From assembly GCA_045637645.1 (NCBI GenBank), contig JAZTZV010000060.1:1-16654 (forward strand): DNA of 16,654 bases, read 5' to 3'. This DNA comes from RGIG1959 sp045637645 (GTDB taxonomy: Bacteria > Bacillota > Clostridia > Oscillospirales > Acutalibacteraceae). Shown here piece after piece: positions 5,212-12,835 of this stretch. The position numbers and the translations under genes are program-made. Below the pieces are notes generated by a model. The model did not search any database. It saw only the letters and a program-made list of their open reading frames with translations, and was not told the origin of the DNA. How positions within the stretch are numbered: the stretch's first letter is position 1; each line of letters opens with the position of its first letter.

Positions 5212-5847
5212 ATGCAAAAAGGCATCATCGGCAAGAAGATCGGCATGACGCAGATCTTCGACGAAAAGGGCAATGTCGTGCCGGTTACCGTCATCGAGGC
5301 GGGTCCGTGCGTGGTTGTCCAAAAGAAAACGGTCGAGAACGACGGCTATGCGGCTGTTCAGCTCGGCTTCGGCGATGTTTCTCCGAAACACGTCAACAAG
5401 CCCATGAAAGGGCACTTTGATAAGGCGGATGTGGCGCCCAAGAAGACGCTCAAAGAATTCCGCTTTGAAGATTGCGATGCGCTGAACATCGGCGACATCG
5501 TGAAGGCTGACACCTTCGCTGCGGGCGATCGCGTTGACGTGGTCGGCACCAGCAAAGGTAAGGGTTACGCCGGCGCGATCAAGCGCTGGAACTTCGGCCG
5601 CCTGAGAGAGTCTCACGGCACCGGCCCTGTCGCTCGTCATGCCGGTTCGCTCGGTGCGTGCTCTTCGCCGTCCCGCGTGTTCAAAGGCACCAAGGCTGCA
5701 GGTCATCTGGGCTGTGAGCGTGTGACCGTCCAAAATCTGGACGTTGTCAAAGTGGATGTGGAGAACAACCTGATCGCTGTGCGCGGCGCCGTTCCCGGCC
5801 CCCGCAAGGGCATCGTGGTTCTTTCCGACTCCGTCAAGAAGGCGTAA
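5212..5847 (+). CDS. rplC: Large ribosomal subunit protein L3
   Basis: The 211-residue protein starts IIGKKIGMTQIF, typical of bacterial L3, and contains the family signature with KGKGYAGAIKRWNF at about residues 116-129 and the extended loop with RHAGSLGA and SRVFKGTKAAGHLG. L3 is an early 50S assembly protein whose loop approaches the peptidyl transferase centre. ATG 5212 follows AAGGAGG (5197-5203) by 8 nt. The spacer upstream is long and structured; rplD follows 14 nt downstream. Confidence 0.98.
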   Translation: MQKGIIGKKIGMTQIFDEKGNVVPVTVIEAGPCVVVQKKTVENDGYAAVQLGFGDVSPKHVNKPMKGHFDKADVAPKKTLKEFRFEDCDALNIGDIVKADTFAAGDRVDVVGTSKGKGYAGAIKRWNFGRLRESHGTGPVARHAGSLGACSSPSRVFKGTKAAGHLGCERVTVQNLDVVKVDVENNLIAVRGAVPGPRKGIVVLSDSVKKA

Positions 5848-5861
5848 AGGAGGAAATAATC

Positions 5862-6485
5862 ATGCCGAATATCACTACTTACGATATGACCGGTAAGCAA
5901 ACCGGTACGATGGAAGTGAGCGAGTCTGTTTTCGGAATCGAGCCCAACGCGACGGTTCTGCACAGCATGGTCGTGAACTACTTGGCGAACCAACGTCAAG
6001 GTACGCAATCGACCCTGACTCGTTCTGAGGTCCGTGGCGGCGGCAAAAAGCCGTGGCGCCAAAAGGGCACCGGTCACGCCCGTCAAGGCTCGACCCGCGC
6101 TCCCCAATGGACCCACGGCGGTATCGCGCTCGGCCCGAAGCCCCGCGATTACAGCTATGCGCTTCCCAAGAAGGTTCGCCGCCTCGCTATGAAGTCGGCG
6201 CTCTCTTCCAAGGTCGCTTCCGAGGATATGATGATCCTCGACGAGCTGACCCTCGAGACCATCAAGACCAAGACCGTCGCGGAGATGCTCAAAGCTCTCG
6301 GCGCCGAGAAGAAGGTTCTGCTGGTTACTGCTGAGAAAGACGAGAAGGTCTTTCTCTCTGCTCGCAACATCCCCGGCGTGAAGACGGCTCTCGTCAACAC
6401 CCTGAATGTCTACGACATCCTCAACGCTGACAAGTTCATCGTTGTGAAGGATGCGGTCGCTAAGATCGAGGAGGTGTACGCATAA
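5862..6485 (+). CDS. rplD: Large ribosomal subunit protein L4
   Basis: The 207-residue length is normal. The conserved basic loop spans about residues 59-100, with GGGKKPWRQKGTGHARQG and the WTHGGIALGPKPRDY stretch, and reaches the 50S exit tunnel. In Escherichia coli L4 represses its own S10 operon through the leader RNA; whether that happens here is unknown but makes L4 an obvious candidate effector for the leader at 4385-4749. The TAA stop overlaps the rplW start by one base (TAATG). Confidence 0.98.
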   Translation: MPNITTYDMTGKQTGTMEVSESVFGIEPNATVLHSMVVNYLANQRQGTQSTLTRSEVRGGGKKPWRQKGTGHARQGSTRAPQWTHGGIALGPKPRDYSYALPKKVRRLAMKSALSSKVASEDMMILDELTLETIKTKTVAEMLKALGAEKKVLLVTAEKDEKVFLSARNIPGVKTALVNTLNVYDILNADKFIVVKDAVAKIEEVYA

Positions 6486-6775
6486 TGGACGCTCGCGATA
6501 TCATTCTCGCCCCGGTCGTGACGGAAAAATCCGTGACCTTGATGGCGGACAAGAAGTACACTTTCAAAGTGGACAAAAATGCCAATAAGATCCAGATCGC
6601 GAAGGCTGTGGAAGAGATCTTCGGCGTCAAAGTCGCCAAGGTCAACACCATCAGCATGAAAGGTGCCAAGCGCCGCATGGGCCGCTTTGAAGGCTACCGT
6701 CCCGACTGGAAAAAGGCGATCGTCACTCTGACCGCCGACTCCAAGACCATCGAGTTCTTCGACGGCATGGCGTAA
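6485..6775 (+). CDS. rplW: Large ribosomal subunit protein L23
   Basis: The 96-residue product has the L23 opening APVVTEKS (residues 9-16), the KVAKVNTISMKGAKRRMG stretch and the WKKAIVTL strand. L23 lies at the exit tunnel opening and docks trigger factor and signal recognition particle. Its ATG shares one base with the rplD stop, and the GAGGAGGTG site lies inside the end of rplD, so translation is probably coupled. Confidence 0.98.
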   Translation: MDARDIILAPVVTEKSVTLMADKKYTFKVDKNANKIQIAKAVEEIFGVKVAKVNTISMKGAKRRMGRFEGYRPDWKKAIVTLTADSKTIEFFDGMA

Positions 6776-6818
6776 GAAACAACCGAACGAAAGAACACGA
6801 TGTCAGGCAACGTATGGG

Positions 6819-6836
6819 GCGAAGGCAACGCCTCGC
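6819..6836 (+). promoter_or_regulatory. Bulged hairpin in the rplW-rplB spacer
   Basis: In the 90-nt gap, GCGA(A)GGC (6819-6826) pairs with GCCTCGC (6830-6836) through seven base pairs with one bulged A and an AAC loop. The heptamer GGCAACG occurs twice, at 6807-6813 and 6824-6830. No T-tract follows. A role in rplB translation is possible but unsupported beyond position. Confidence 0.3.
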
Positions 6837-6865
6837 AAAGCCGTAAGAACAGGAGGAAATAAGTT

Positions 6866-7699
6866 ATGCCTACCATTAACTATAAGCCGACTACGCCCGG
6901 CCGCCGCGGTATGTCCGTTCTGGATTACAGCGGTCTGTCGAAAACGGGTCCGGAGAAGAGCCTGCTTGCTCCCAAGAACAAGAAGGCGGGTCGTAACAGC
7001 TACGGCCGCATCACCGTTCGCCATCGTGGCGGCGGCAACCGTCAAAAGTATCGTATCATCGACTTCAAGCGTAACAAGGCTGACATGCCCGCTACCGTCT
7101 TGACCCTCGAGTACGATCCCAACCGTACCGCTCACATCGCTCTCGTGCAATACGAGGATGGCGAGAAGCGCTACATCGTCGCTCCCGTCGGTCTGAAGGT
7201 CGGCGACGTCATCGAGTCGGGCGCGAACGCCGACATCAAGCCGGGCAACGCCCTGCCGCTGTCTGCGATCCCGACCGGTACCTTCATCCACAACGTTGAG
7301 CTTTATCCCGGTAAGGGTGCTCAGCTCGCTCGTTCGGCCGGCGTTATGGCGCAGCTGATGGGCAAAGAGAGCAGCATGGCTCTCGTTCGTCTCCCCTCCG
7401 GTGAGATGCGCTATGTGCCGCTGAACTGCATGGCGACGGTCGGCCAAGTCGGCAACGTCGAGCACGCAAACGTTCAAATCGGTAAAGCAGGTCGTAAACG
7501 TCACATGGGTTGGCGTCCGACCGTCCGCGGTTCTGTCATGAACCCCTGTGATCACCCGCACGGTGGTGGTGAGGGTCGTTCCCCCATCGGTCGTCCGGGC
7601 CCTGTCACTCCTTGGGGCAAGCCGGCTCTGGGTTACAAGACCCGCAAGCCGCATAACCGCTCGGATAAGTTCATCGTTAAGCGCCGCAACGGCAAGTAA
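6866..7699 (+). CDS. rplB: Large ribosomal subunit protein L2
   Basis: The 277-residue product is full length. It has the L2 N-terminal region with SLLAPKNKKAGRNSYGRIT and the C-terminal signature MNPCDHPHGGGEGRSPIG, including the conserved histidine of the HPHGGG segment near the peptidyl transferase centre. L2 is a primary 23S rRNA-binding protein needed for subunit joining. ATG 6866 follows AGGAGG by about 9 nt. The gap from rplW is 90 nt and contains a small hairpin; rpsS follows 20 nt downstream. Confidence 0.98.
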   Translation: MPTINYKPTTPGRRGMSVLDYSGLSKTGPEKSLLAPKNKKAGRNSYGRITVRHRGGGNRQKYRIIDFKRNKADMPATVLTLEYDPNRTAHIALVQYEDGEKRYIVAPVGLKVGDVIESGANADIKPGNALPLSAIPTGTFIHNVELYPGKGAQLARSAGVMAQLMGKESSMALVRLPSGEMRYVPLNCMATVGQVGNVEHANVQIGKAGRKRHMGWRPTVRGSVMNPCDHPHGGGEGRSPIGRPGPVTPWGKPALGYKTRKPHNRSDKFIVKRRNGK

Positions 7700-7719
7700 T
7701 CGAAAGGAGATCAAGATTT

Positions 7720-7992
7720 ATGGGAAGAAGCGTAAAGAAGGGTCCTTTCGTACAGCCTGTGTTGCTTAAGAGGATCCAAGAAATGAACGCCGCCGGCGAG
7801 AAACGCATCCTGAAGACCTGGAGCCGTAGCTCCACGATCTTCCCGGATTTCGTCGGTCACACGATTGCCGTCCACGACGGCCGCAAGCATGTGCCGGTGT
7901 ATGTCACCGAGGATATGGTCGGCCACAAGCTGGGCGAGTTTGCCCCCACTCGTACTTTTAAGGGCCACGTTGGCTCGAAGAGTTCGAAGTAA
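7720..7992 (+). CDS. rpsS: Small ribosomal subunit protein S19
   Basis: The 90-residue protein opens MGRSVKKGPFV and has the S19 signature around TWSRSSTIFPDFVGHTIAVHD (motif parts at about residues 34-53) and the GHKLGEFAPTRTFKGH block. S19 forms a complex with S13 in the 30S head and touches the A-site finger region. A GAAAGGAGATC site precedes ATG 7720. Confidence 0.98.
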   Translation: MGRSVKKGPFVQPVLLKRIQEMNAAGEKRILKTWSRSSTIFPDFVGHTIAVHDGRKHVPVYVTEDMVGHKLGEFAPTRTFKGHVGSKSSK

Positions 7993-8015
7993 GCGGTTGA
8001 AAGGAGAGAAACATC

Positions 8016-8351
8016 ATGGAAGCAAGAGCGCAAGCTACTTATGTCCGTATTTCGCCTCGTAAGGTGAAGATCGTTCTCGACCTCATCCGCAACAAACCGC
8101 TTGATGAGGCGATGGCAATCGCTCACTTTACTACGAAGTCGGCTGCAGAGCCGATCGAAAAGCTGCTCAAATCCGCAGCTGCGAACGCGGAAAACAACCA
8201 CAGCATGGATCGCAACAACTTGTATGTTGCCGAGTGCTTTGTCTGCCCGGGCCCGATCCTGAAGCGTATCCGTCCGAGAGCACAAGGTCGTGCGTACCGC
8301 ATCGAAAAGAGAACGTCTCACATTACCGTCGTGCTTAAGGAAGCCGAATAA
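8016..8351 (+). CDS. rplV: Large ribosomal subunit protein L22
   Basis: The 111-residue product starts with EARAQATYVRISPRKVK, as usual for L22, and has the C-terminal hairpin GPILKRIRPRAQGRAYRI that lines the exit tunnel, followed by RTSHITVVL. Loop changes here give macrolide resistance in other bacteria; nothing unusual is visible. AAAGGAGAG lies upstream of ATG 8016. Confidence 0.98.
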   Translation: MEARAQATYVRISPRKVKIVLDLIRNKPLDEAMAIAHFTTKSAAEPIEKLLKSAAANAENNHSMDRNNLYVAECFVCPGPILKRIRPRAQGRAYRIEKRTSHITVVLKEAE

Positions 8352-8371
8352 GCGAAGGAGGAGGAACAGTT

Positions 8372-9037
8372 ATGGGTCAAAAAGTCAATCCCCACGGTCT
8401 GCGTGTGGGCGTTATTAAAGACTGGGATTCCCGCTGGTTTGTGAAAGACAGCGAGTTCGGTGATACGCTCGTGTCCGACTACAACCTGCGCCGCTACCTC
8501 AAAACCACGCTGTATGCGGCCGGTGTCCCGAAGATCGAGATCGAGCGCGATGCGTCGAAAGTTCGCGTGCACATTCACTGCGCGAAACCCGGCATCGTGA
8601 TCGGTAAGGGTGGCGCTGACATCGAGAAACTTCGCGAAACCTGCGAAAAGATGGTCGGCAAACCCACCAGCATCAACATCATCGAGGTTAAGAACCCCGA
8701 CTTGAACGCTCAGCTCGTCGCTGAGAACATTGCTCTCCAACTCGAGAAGCGCACCTCGTTCCGCCGTGCTATGAAGCAGGTGATCGGCCGTGCGATGAAA
8801 CTCGGCGCGAGAGGCATTAAGACGCAAGTCTCCGGCCGTTTGGGCGGCGCGGAAATTGCGCGTACCGAACAATATCATGAAGGCACGATCCCGCTGCAAA
8901 CTCTGCGTGCGGACATCGATTACGGTTTCGCTGAGGCGAACACCACCTACGGCCGCATCGGCGTGAAAACGTGGATCTACCGTGGTGAGGTTCTTGCCGG
9001 CGCTGCCAAGCCCCGCAAGGAAGGAGGCCGCAAGTAA
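8372..9037 (+). CDS. rpsC: Small ribosomal subunit protein S3
   Basis: The 221-residue protein begins MGQKVNPHGLRVG. A KH RNA-binding domain has its GIVIGKGG loop at residues 74-81, and the C-terminal domain has the RLGGAEIARTE and YGRIGVKTWIY signatures. S3 sits at the mRNA entry side of the 30S head and takes part in mRNA unwinding. AAGGAGGAGG precedes ATG 8372. Its TAA stop overlaps the rplP ATG by one base. Confidence 0.98.
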   Translation: MGQKVNPHGLRVGVIKDWDSRWFVKDSEFGDTLVSDYNLRRYLKTTLYAAGVPKIEIERDASKVRVHIHCAKPGIVIGKGGADIEKLRETCEKMVGKPTSINIIEVKNPDLNAQLVAENIALQLEKRTSFRRAMKQVIGRAMKLGARGIKTQVSGRLGGAEIARTEQYHEGTIPLQTLRADIDYGFAEANTTYGRIGVKTWIYRGEVLAGAAKPRKEGGRK

Positions 9038-9462
9038 TGCTGCTGCCCAAGAGAGTTAAGCACCGTCGTGTGCAGCGCGGCCGTCTGACCGGTAAAGCGC
9101 TCCGCGGCAACTTCGTCAGCCATGGCGAGTTCGGTCTCCAAGCGTTGGAGCCCGCATGGATCACTTCCAGACAAATCGAGGCGGCTCGTATCGCCATGAC
9201 CCGTTACATCAAGCGTGGGGGTAAAGTTTGGATCAAGATCTTCCCCGACAAGCCCATCACCGAGAAACCCGCCGAGACCCGCATGGGTTCCGGTAAAGGT
9301 TCGCCCGAGTACTGGGTGGCGGTTGTGAAACCCGGTCGCGTGATGTTCGAAATTGCGGGCGTTCCCGAAGAGACCGCTCGTGAGGCTATGCGACTTGCAG
9401 CGAACAAGCTGCCCATCAAGTGCAAATTCATTTGCAAGGAAGAGGATGGTGAGCAGGAATGA
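9037..9462 (+). CDS. rplP: Large ribosomal subunit protein L16
   Basis: The 141-residue protein opens MLLPKRVKHRRVQRGR and has the L16 signatures GEFGLQALEPAWITSRQIEAAR and RMGSGKGSPEYWVAVVKPG. L16 helps position A-site tRNA and is needed for late 50S maturation. The ATG overlaps the rpsC stop, with its AAGGAGG site inside rpsC (9019-9027), so translational coupling is likely. Its TGA overlaps the rpmC ATG by four bases. Confidence 0.98.
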   Translation: MLLPKRVKHRRVQRGRLTGKALRGNFVSHGEFGLQALEPAWITSRQIEAARIAMTRYIKRGGKVWIKIFPDKPITEKPAETRMGSGKGSPEYWVAVVKPGRVMFEIAGVPEETAREAMRLAANKLPIKCKFICKEEDGEQE

Positions 9463-9668
9463 AAAAGACTCAACTCGATAAGATCCGTGAGATGAGCGTG
9501 GCAGAGCTTGAAGCCCGCGTGGCAGAGCTCAAAAAGGAACTGTTCAACCTGCGTTTCCAACACGCCATCAACCAACTGGATAACCCGATGCGCCTGAAGG
9601 CCGTTAAGAAGGAGATCGCTGTCATCAAGACGGTGCTCCGCGAGAACGAGCTGAAGGCTCAAGCCTAA
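9459..9668 (+). CDS. rpmC: Large ribosomal subunit protein L29
   Basis: The 69-residue protein has the L29 two-helix pattern with IREMSVAELEARVAELKKEL and LFNLRFQHAINQLDNP, and ends with a basic helix containing VKKEIAVIKTVL. L29 lies near the tunnel exit next to L23. ATG 9459 overlaps the rplP stop in an ATGA junction, so coupled translation is expected. Confidence 0.97.
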   Translation: MKKTQLDKIREMSVAELEARVAELKKELFNLRFQHAINQLDNPMRLKAVKKEIAVIKTVLRENELKAQA

Positions 9669-9686
9669 CGGAAGGAGGACACTATT

Positions 9687-9944
9687 GTGAGCGAAAGAAA
9701 CCTGAGAAAAACGCGCACCGGCATGGTGGTCAGCGACAAGATGGATAAGACCGTCGTGGTTGCGATCGAAGACAACGTCCGCCATCCGTTGTATAAGAAG
9801 ATCGTGAAGCGCACTGTGAAACTCAAGGCGCACGACGAAAACAACGAGTGCCGCGTGGGCGACCGCATCTCCGTCATGGAGACCCGCCCGTTGTCCAAGG
9901 ACAAGCGCTGGCGCGTCGTTGAAATCATTGAGAAGGCGAAATAA
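9687..9944 (+). CDS. rpsQ: Small ribosomal subunit protein S17
   Basis: The 85-residue protein has the OB-fold S17 pattern, with RTGMVVSDKMDKTVVVAIE near the start and the signature GDRISVMETRPLSKDKRW near residues 58-75. S17 is a primary 16S rRNA-binding protein in the 30S body. The start is GTG 9687, 8-9 nt behind GGAAGGAGG; no in-frame ATG lies nearby. Confidence 0.97.
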   Translation: MSERNLRKTRTGMVVSDKMDKTVVVAIEDNVRHPLYKKIVKRTVKLKAHDENNECRVGDRISVMETRPLSKDKRWRVVEIIEKAK

Positions 9945-9973
9945 GTCGGTTACTTTGAAAGGAGGAACACCCT

Positions 9974-10342
9974 GTGATTCAACAACAATCCTACCTCAAG
10001 GTTGCCGACAACACCGGCGCGAAGGAGCTTATGACGATTCGCGTTCTCGGTGGCTCCGGCAGGAGGTATGCGAATATCGGCGACGTCGTGGTTGCTTCTG
10101 TTAAGAAAGCAGCACCCGGCGGCGTTGTGAAAAAAGGCGATGTCGTGAAGGCCGTTGTGGTCCGTAGCGTGCGCGGCGTGCGCCGTGCTGACGGCACCTA
10201 CATCCGCTTTGACGAAAACGCAGCGGTCATTATCCGTGAGGATAAGAACCCGAAGGGAACCCGTATTTTTGGCCCGGTGGCGAGAGAGCTCCGCGAAAAG
10301 GATTACATGAAAATCCTGAGCCTCGCTCCCGAGGTACTGTGA
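9974..10342 (+). CDS. rplN: Large ribosomal subunit protein L14
   Basis: The 122-residue product matches the family's fixed length. It has IQQQSYLKVADNTGAKE at the start, the GGSGRRYANIGDVVVASVK signature, and the C-terminal IFGPVARELREK. L14 forms part of the intersubunit bridge and contacts the silencing factor RsfS. The start is GTG 9974, 8 nt after AAAGGAGG; starting here gives exactly the canonical N-terminus. Confidence 0.98.
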   Translation: MIQQQSYLKVADNTGAKELMTIRVLGGSGRRYANIGDVVVASVKKAAPGGVVKKGDVVKAVVVRSVRGVRRADGTYIRFDENAAVIIREDKNPKGTRIFGPVARELREKDYMKILSLAPEVL

Positions 10343-10355
10343 GGAGGTGTCGGAA

Positions 10356-10688
10356 TTGAGTAACAAACTGCATGTGAAAAAGGACGATACCGTCCTGATC
10401 ATCAGCGGCGACGATAAAGGCAAGAAGGGCAAAGTCCTGGAAGTCAGCCCCAAAGAGGGTAAGGTCATCGTCGAAGGCCGCAACATCATCAAGAAGCACG
10501 TGAAAGCCCGCAAGATGGGCGATCCGTCCGGCATCATCGAGGCTCCGGCTCCGATGTATGCTTCCAAGGTGCAGGTTGTCTGCCCGAGCTGCAAAAAGCC
10601 CTGCCGCGTGACCCACAAAGTCATGACCGACGACAACGGCAAGAAGCGTTCGGTGCGTACCTGCCATCGCTGCGGCGAAGTTCTGTAA
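10356..10688 (+). CDS. rplX: Large ribosomal subunit protein L24 (TTG start)
   Basis: I place the start at TTG 10356. GAGGAGG (10341-10347) lies 8 nt upstream, while the alternative in-frame GTG at 10347 overlaps that ribosome binding site and so cannot use it. The 110-residue product has a KOW motif (about residues 10-30, GDDKGKKGKVLEV) and two Cys pairs near the C-terminus (C76/C79 and C103/C106), which could hold zinc. L24 initiates 50S assembly at the 5' domain of 23S rRNA. Confidence 0.95.
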   Translation: MSNKLHVKKDDTVLIISGDDKGKKGKVLEVSPKEGKVIVEGRNIIKKHVKARKMGDPSGIIEAPAPMYASKVQVVCPSCKKPCRVTHKVMTDDNGKKRSVRTCHRCGEVL

Positions 10689-10705
10689 GGAGGTAAACGC
10701 GAACA

Positions 10706-11245
10706 ATGGCCAGAATGAAAGAATATTATCAAAAGTCTGTTGCTCCCGAGCTCATGAAAAAGTTCGGTTACAAGAGCGTGATGCAGATTCCGAAGCTGGA
10801 TAAGATCGTCATCAACGTCGGTTGCGGCGAGGCGCGTGACAACTCCAAAGTTATCGACGCGATCCTGATCGATCTTGCGGCGATCACCGGTCAAAAGCCG
10901 ATCGTCTGTAAAGCTCGTAAGTCCGTTGCGAACTTCAAACTTCGCGAAGGCATGAACATCGGCGCGAAGGTCACCCTCCGCGGCGAGCGTATGTACGAAT
11001 TCCTCGATCGCTTCTTCAACGTGGCTCTGCCCCGCGTGCGCGACTTCCGTGGTATCAACCCGAACTCGTTCGACGGCCGTGGCAACTACAACATGGGCAT
11101 CAAGGAACAACTCATCTTCCCGGAGATTGAGTATGATAAGATCGACGCGGTGCGCGGCATGGACTTGTGCTTTGTCACCACTGCAAACACCGATGAAGAA
11201 GCGCGCGAGCTGCTCACCCTGATGGGCGCTCCGTTCGCACGATAA
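10706..11245 (+). CDS. rplE: Large ribosomal subunit protein L5
   Basis: The 179-residue product has the L5 signatures QIPKLDKIVINVGCGEA near the start, AITGQKPIVCKARKSVANFK, and the block RDFRGINPNSFDGRGNYN followed by FPEIEYDKID. L5 binds 5S rRNA in the central protuberance and forms a bridge to the 30S head. ATG 10706 follows TAAGGAGG, which overlaps the rplX stop. Confidence 0.98.
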   Translation: MARMKEYYQKSVAPELMKKFGYKSVMQIPKLDKIVINVGCGEARDNSKVIDAILIDLAAITGQKPIVCKARKSVANFKLREGMNIGAKVTLRGERMYEFLDRFFNVALPRVRDFRGINPNSFDGRGNYNMGIKEQLIFPEIEYDKIDAVRGMDLCFVTTANTDEEARELLTLMGAPFAR

Positions 11246-11257
11246 GGAGGGATTACT

Positions 11258-11443
11258 GTGGCGAAAACATCCATGAAGCTCAAGCAACAGCGCGAGCCTA
11301 AGTATTCGACCCGTGCTTACAACCGCTGCAAGATCTGCGGTCGTCCGCACGCGTACCTGCGTCGCTATGGTATCTGCCGTATCTGCTTCAGAGAGCTTGC
11401 CTACAAAGGCGAGATCCCCGGCGTTAAGAAAGCAAGCTGGTAA
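11258..11443 (+). CDS. rpsN: Small ribosomal subunit protein S14, zinc-binding short form (type Z)
   Basis: The 61-residue protein has four zinc-ligand cysteines at C24, C27, C40 and C43 (NRCKICGRP and GICRICFRE), which marks the short zinc-dependent form common in Firmicutes and Actinobacteria, unlike the longer C-minus form of about 90-100 residues. S14 assembles late into the 30S head. The start is GTG 11258, 8 nt after TAAGGAGG at the end of rplE. In some Firmicutes a zinc-free paralogue elsewhere replaces it under zinc limitation; none is in this window. Confidence 0.97.
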   Translation: MAKTSMKLKQQREPKYSTRAYNRCKICGRPHAYLRRYGICRICFRELAYKGEIPGVKKASW

Positions 11444-11472
11444 TCAGCCATATCAAAAAGGAGGTTGACGGA

Positions 11473-11874
11473 ATGCAAATCACCGATACGATTGCCGATA
11501 TGCTGACCCGTATTCGCAATGCGAACAGCGCGAAGCATGAATCGGTCGACATCCCCGCTTCCAACATGAAGAAGGCGATTGCCCAGATTCTTGTTGACGA
11601 GGGTTATGTCAAAGGTTTCCAAGTCATTGAAGACGGCAAACAGGGTATTATCCGCATGACGCTGAAGTACGAGGGCGCTTCCCGCACTCCCGTGCTCTCC
11701 GGCCTCAAGCGTATTTCGAAGCCCGGTCTGCGTATTTATTCCGGTTGCGAGGAGATGCCCCGTGTTATGAAGGGCATCGGCACCGCGATCGTGTCCACTT
11801 CGAAGGGCGTCATGACCGACAAAGCTGCTCGCGCGGCTCATGTCGGTGGCGAAGTCCTCGCGTACATTTGGTAA
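11473..11874 (+). CDS. rpsH: Small ribosomal subunit protein S8
   Basis: The 133-residue protein opens ITDTIADMLTRIRNA and has the C-terminal signature ISTSKGVMTDKAAR-type block (here IVSTSKGVMTDKAA) and the GGEVLAYIW end. S8 is a primary 16S rRNA-binding protein and in Escherichia coli represses the spc operon; no such site is identifiable here. AAAAAGGAGG precedes ATG 11473. Confidence 0.98.
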   Translation: MQITDTIADMLTRIRNANSAKHESVDIPASNMKKAIAQILVDEGYVKGFQVIEDGKQGIIRMTLKYEGASRTPVLSGLKRISKPGLRIYSGCEEMPRVMKGIGTAIVSTSKGVMTDKAARAAHVGGEVLAYIW

Positions 11875-11890
11875 TAGGGGGTAGGGAGAT

Positions 11891-12439
11891 ATGTCGAGAA
11901 TTGGAAGAAAACCCATCACTGTCCCTGCCGGCGTGGAGGTCAAAATCGATGGCACTGTCATCACCGTGAAAGGACCGAAAGGCACCCTTACGCAGACATT
12001 CCACCCGAACATGAAGATTGAGCAAAACGGCGCGGAAATCACCGTGACCCGTCCTGACGACGACAAGCTCAATCGTTCGTTGCACGGCCTGTCCCGCACG
12101 CTTCTCGCCAACATGGTCGAGGGCGTGACCAACGGCTTCAAGAAGGAGCTCGAGGTCAACGGCGTTGGCTACCGTGTGCAGAAACAGGGTAAACAAGTGA
12201 TTATGAACCTGGGCTACAGCCATCAGGTCATCGTGGACGAGATCGAAGGCATCACGTTGGATGTGCCCGATCCCAACCACATCGTTGTCAACGGCGCCGA
12301 CAAGCAACTGGTTGGTCAGATTGCTTCGGAAATCCGTGAGAAACGTCCGCCCGAGCCGTATAAGGGCAAAGGCATCAAATACGCTACCGAGGTCATTCGC
12401 CGCAAGGAAGGCAAGGCCGGCGGTAAGGGTAAGAAATAA
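11891..12439 (+). CDS. rplF: Large ribosomal subunit protein L6
   Basis: The 182-residue protein starts SRIGRKPITVPAGVEV and has the L6 signature PEPYKGKGIKYATEVIRRKEGK at about residues 155-176, here described by its ends only because it defines the family. Two tandem similar domains make up the fold. L6 lies near the sarcin-ricin loop and L7/L12 stalk base. Its ribosome binding site (TAGGGAG) is the least canonical in the operon. Confidence 0.97.
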   Translation: MSRIGRKPITVPAGVEVKIDGTVITVKGPKGTLTQTFHPNMKIEQNGAEITVTRPDDDKLNRSLHGLSRTLLANMVEGVTNGFKKELEVNGVGYRVQKQGKQVIMNLGYSHQVIVDEIEGITLDVPDPNHIVVNGADKQLVGQIASEIREKRPPEPYKGKGIKYATEVIRRKEGKAGGKGKK

Positions 12440-12457
12440 TAAGGAGGGTATGAGACT

Positions 12458-12817
12458 ATGGTCAGCAAGAAAGATAGCAACAAAGCTCGTCTGCACCGCC
12501 ATCTGCGCGTGCGCAGCAAGATCAGCGGCACCGCAGCTCGTCCCCGCCTGAGTGTCTACCGTTCTTCTAAGAACATCTCCGCTCAGATCATCGACGATGT
12601 CGCCGGCGTGACGCTGGTGGCGGCGTCCACTGTGGAGAAGTCCTTCACCGAGAACGGCGGCAACAAGGATGCGGCGAAGGCGATCGGCAAATTGATCGCT
12701 GAGCGTGCCATCGAGAAGGGTATCACCGAGGTCGTGTTTGACCGCGGCGGTTATGTGTATCACGGCCGTGTTCAGGAATTGGCCGAAGGCGCCCGCGAGG
12801 GCGGCCTCAAGTTCTAA
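12458..12817 (+). CDS. rplR: Large ribosomal subunit protein L18
   Basis: The 119-residue protein has the basic N-terminus and the L18 core: RPRLSVYRSSKNISAQIIDD, AASTVEK, and the C-terminal VVFDRGGYVYHGRVQELAEG. L18 binds 5S rRNA with L5. ATG 12458 follows AAGGAGG by 10 nt; an ATG at 12450 is out of frame. Confidence 0.98.
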   Translation: MVSKKDSNKARLHRHLRVRSKISGTAARPRLSVYRSSKNISAQIIDDVAGVTLVAASTVEKSFTENGGNKDAAKAIGKLIAERAIEKGITEVVFDRGGYVYHGRVQELAEGAREGGLKF

Positions 12818-12835
12818 GAGAAGGAGGAAACTACT

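Noticed and set aside
4732..5733. Long reverse-strand frame (333 codons) over rpsJ-rplC, and similar ones at 9950-11350, 11810-13534 and 13962-15437
   Set aside because: They lie opposite well-recognised ribosomal and secY genes, reflect GC-rich codon structure, and have no matching protein family or ribosome binding sites.
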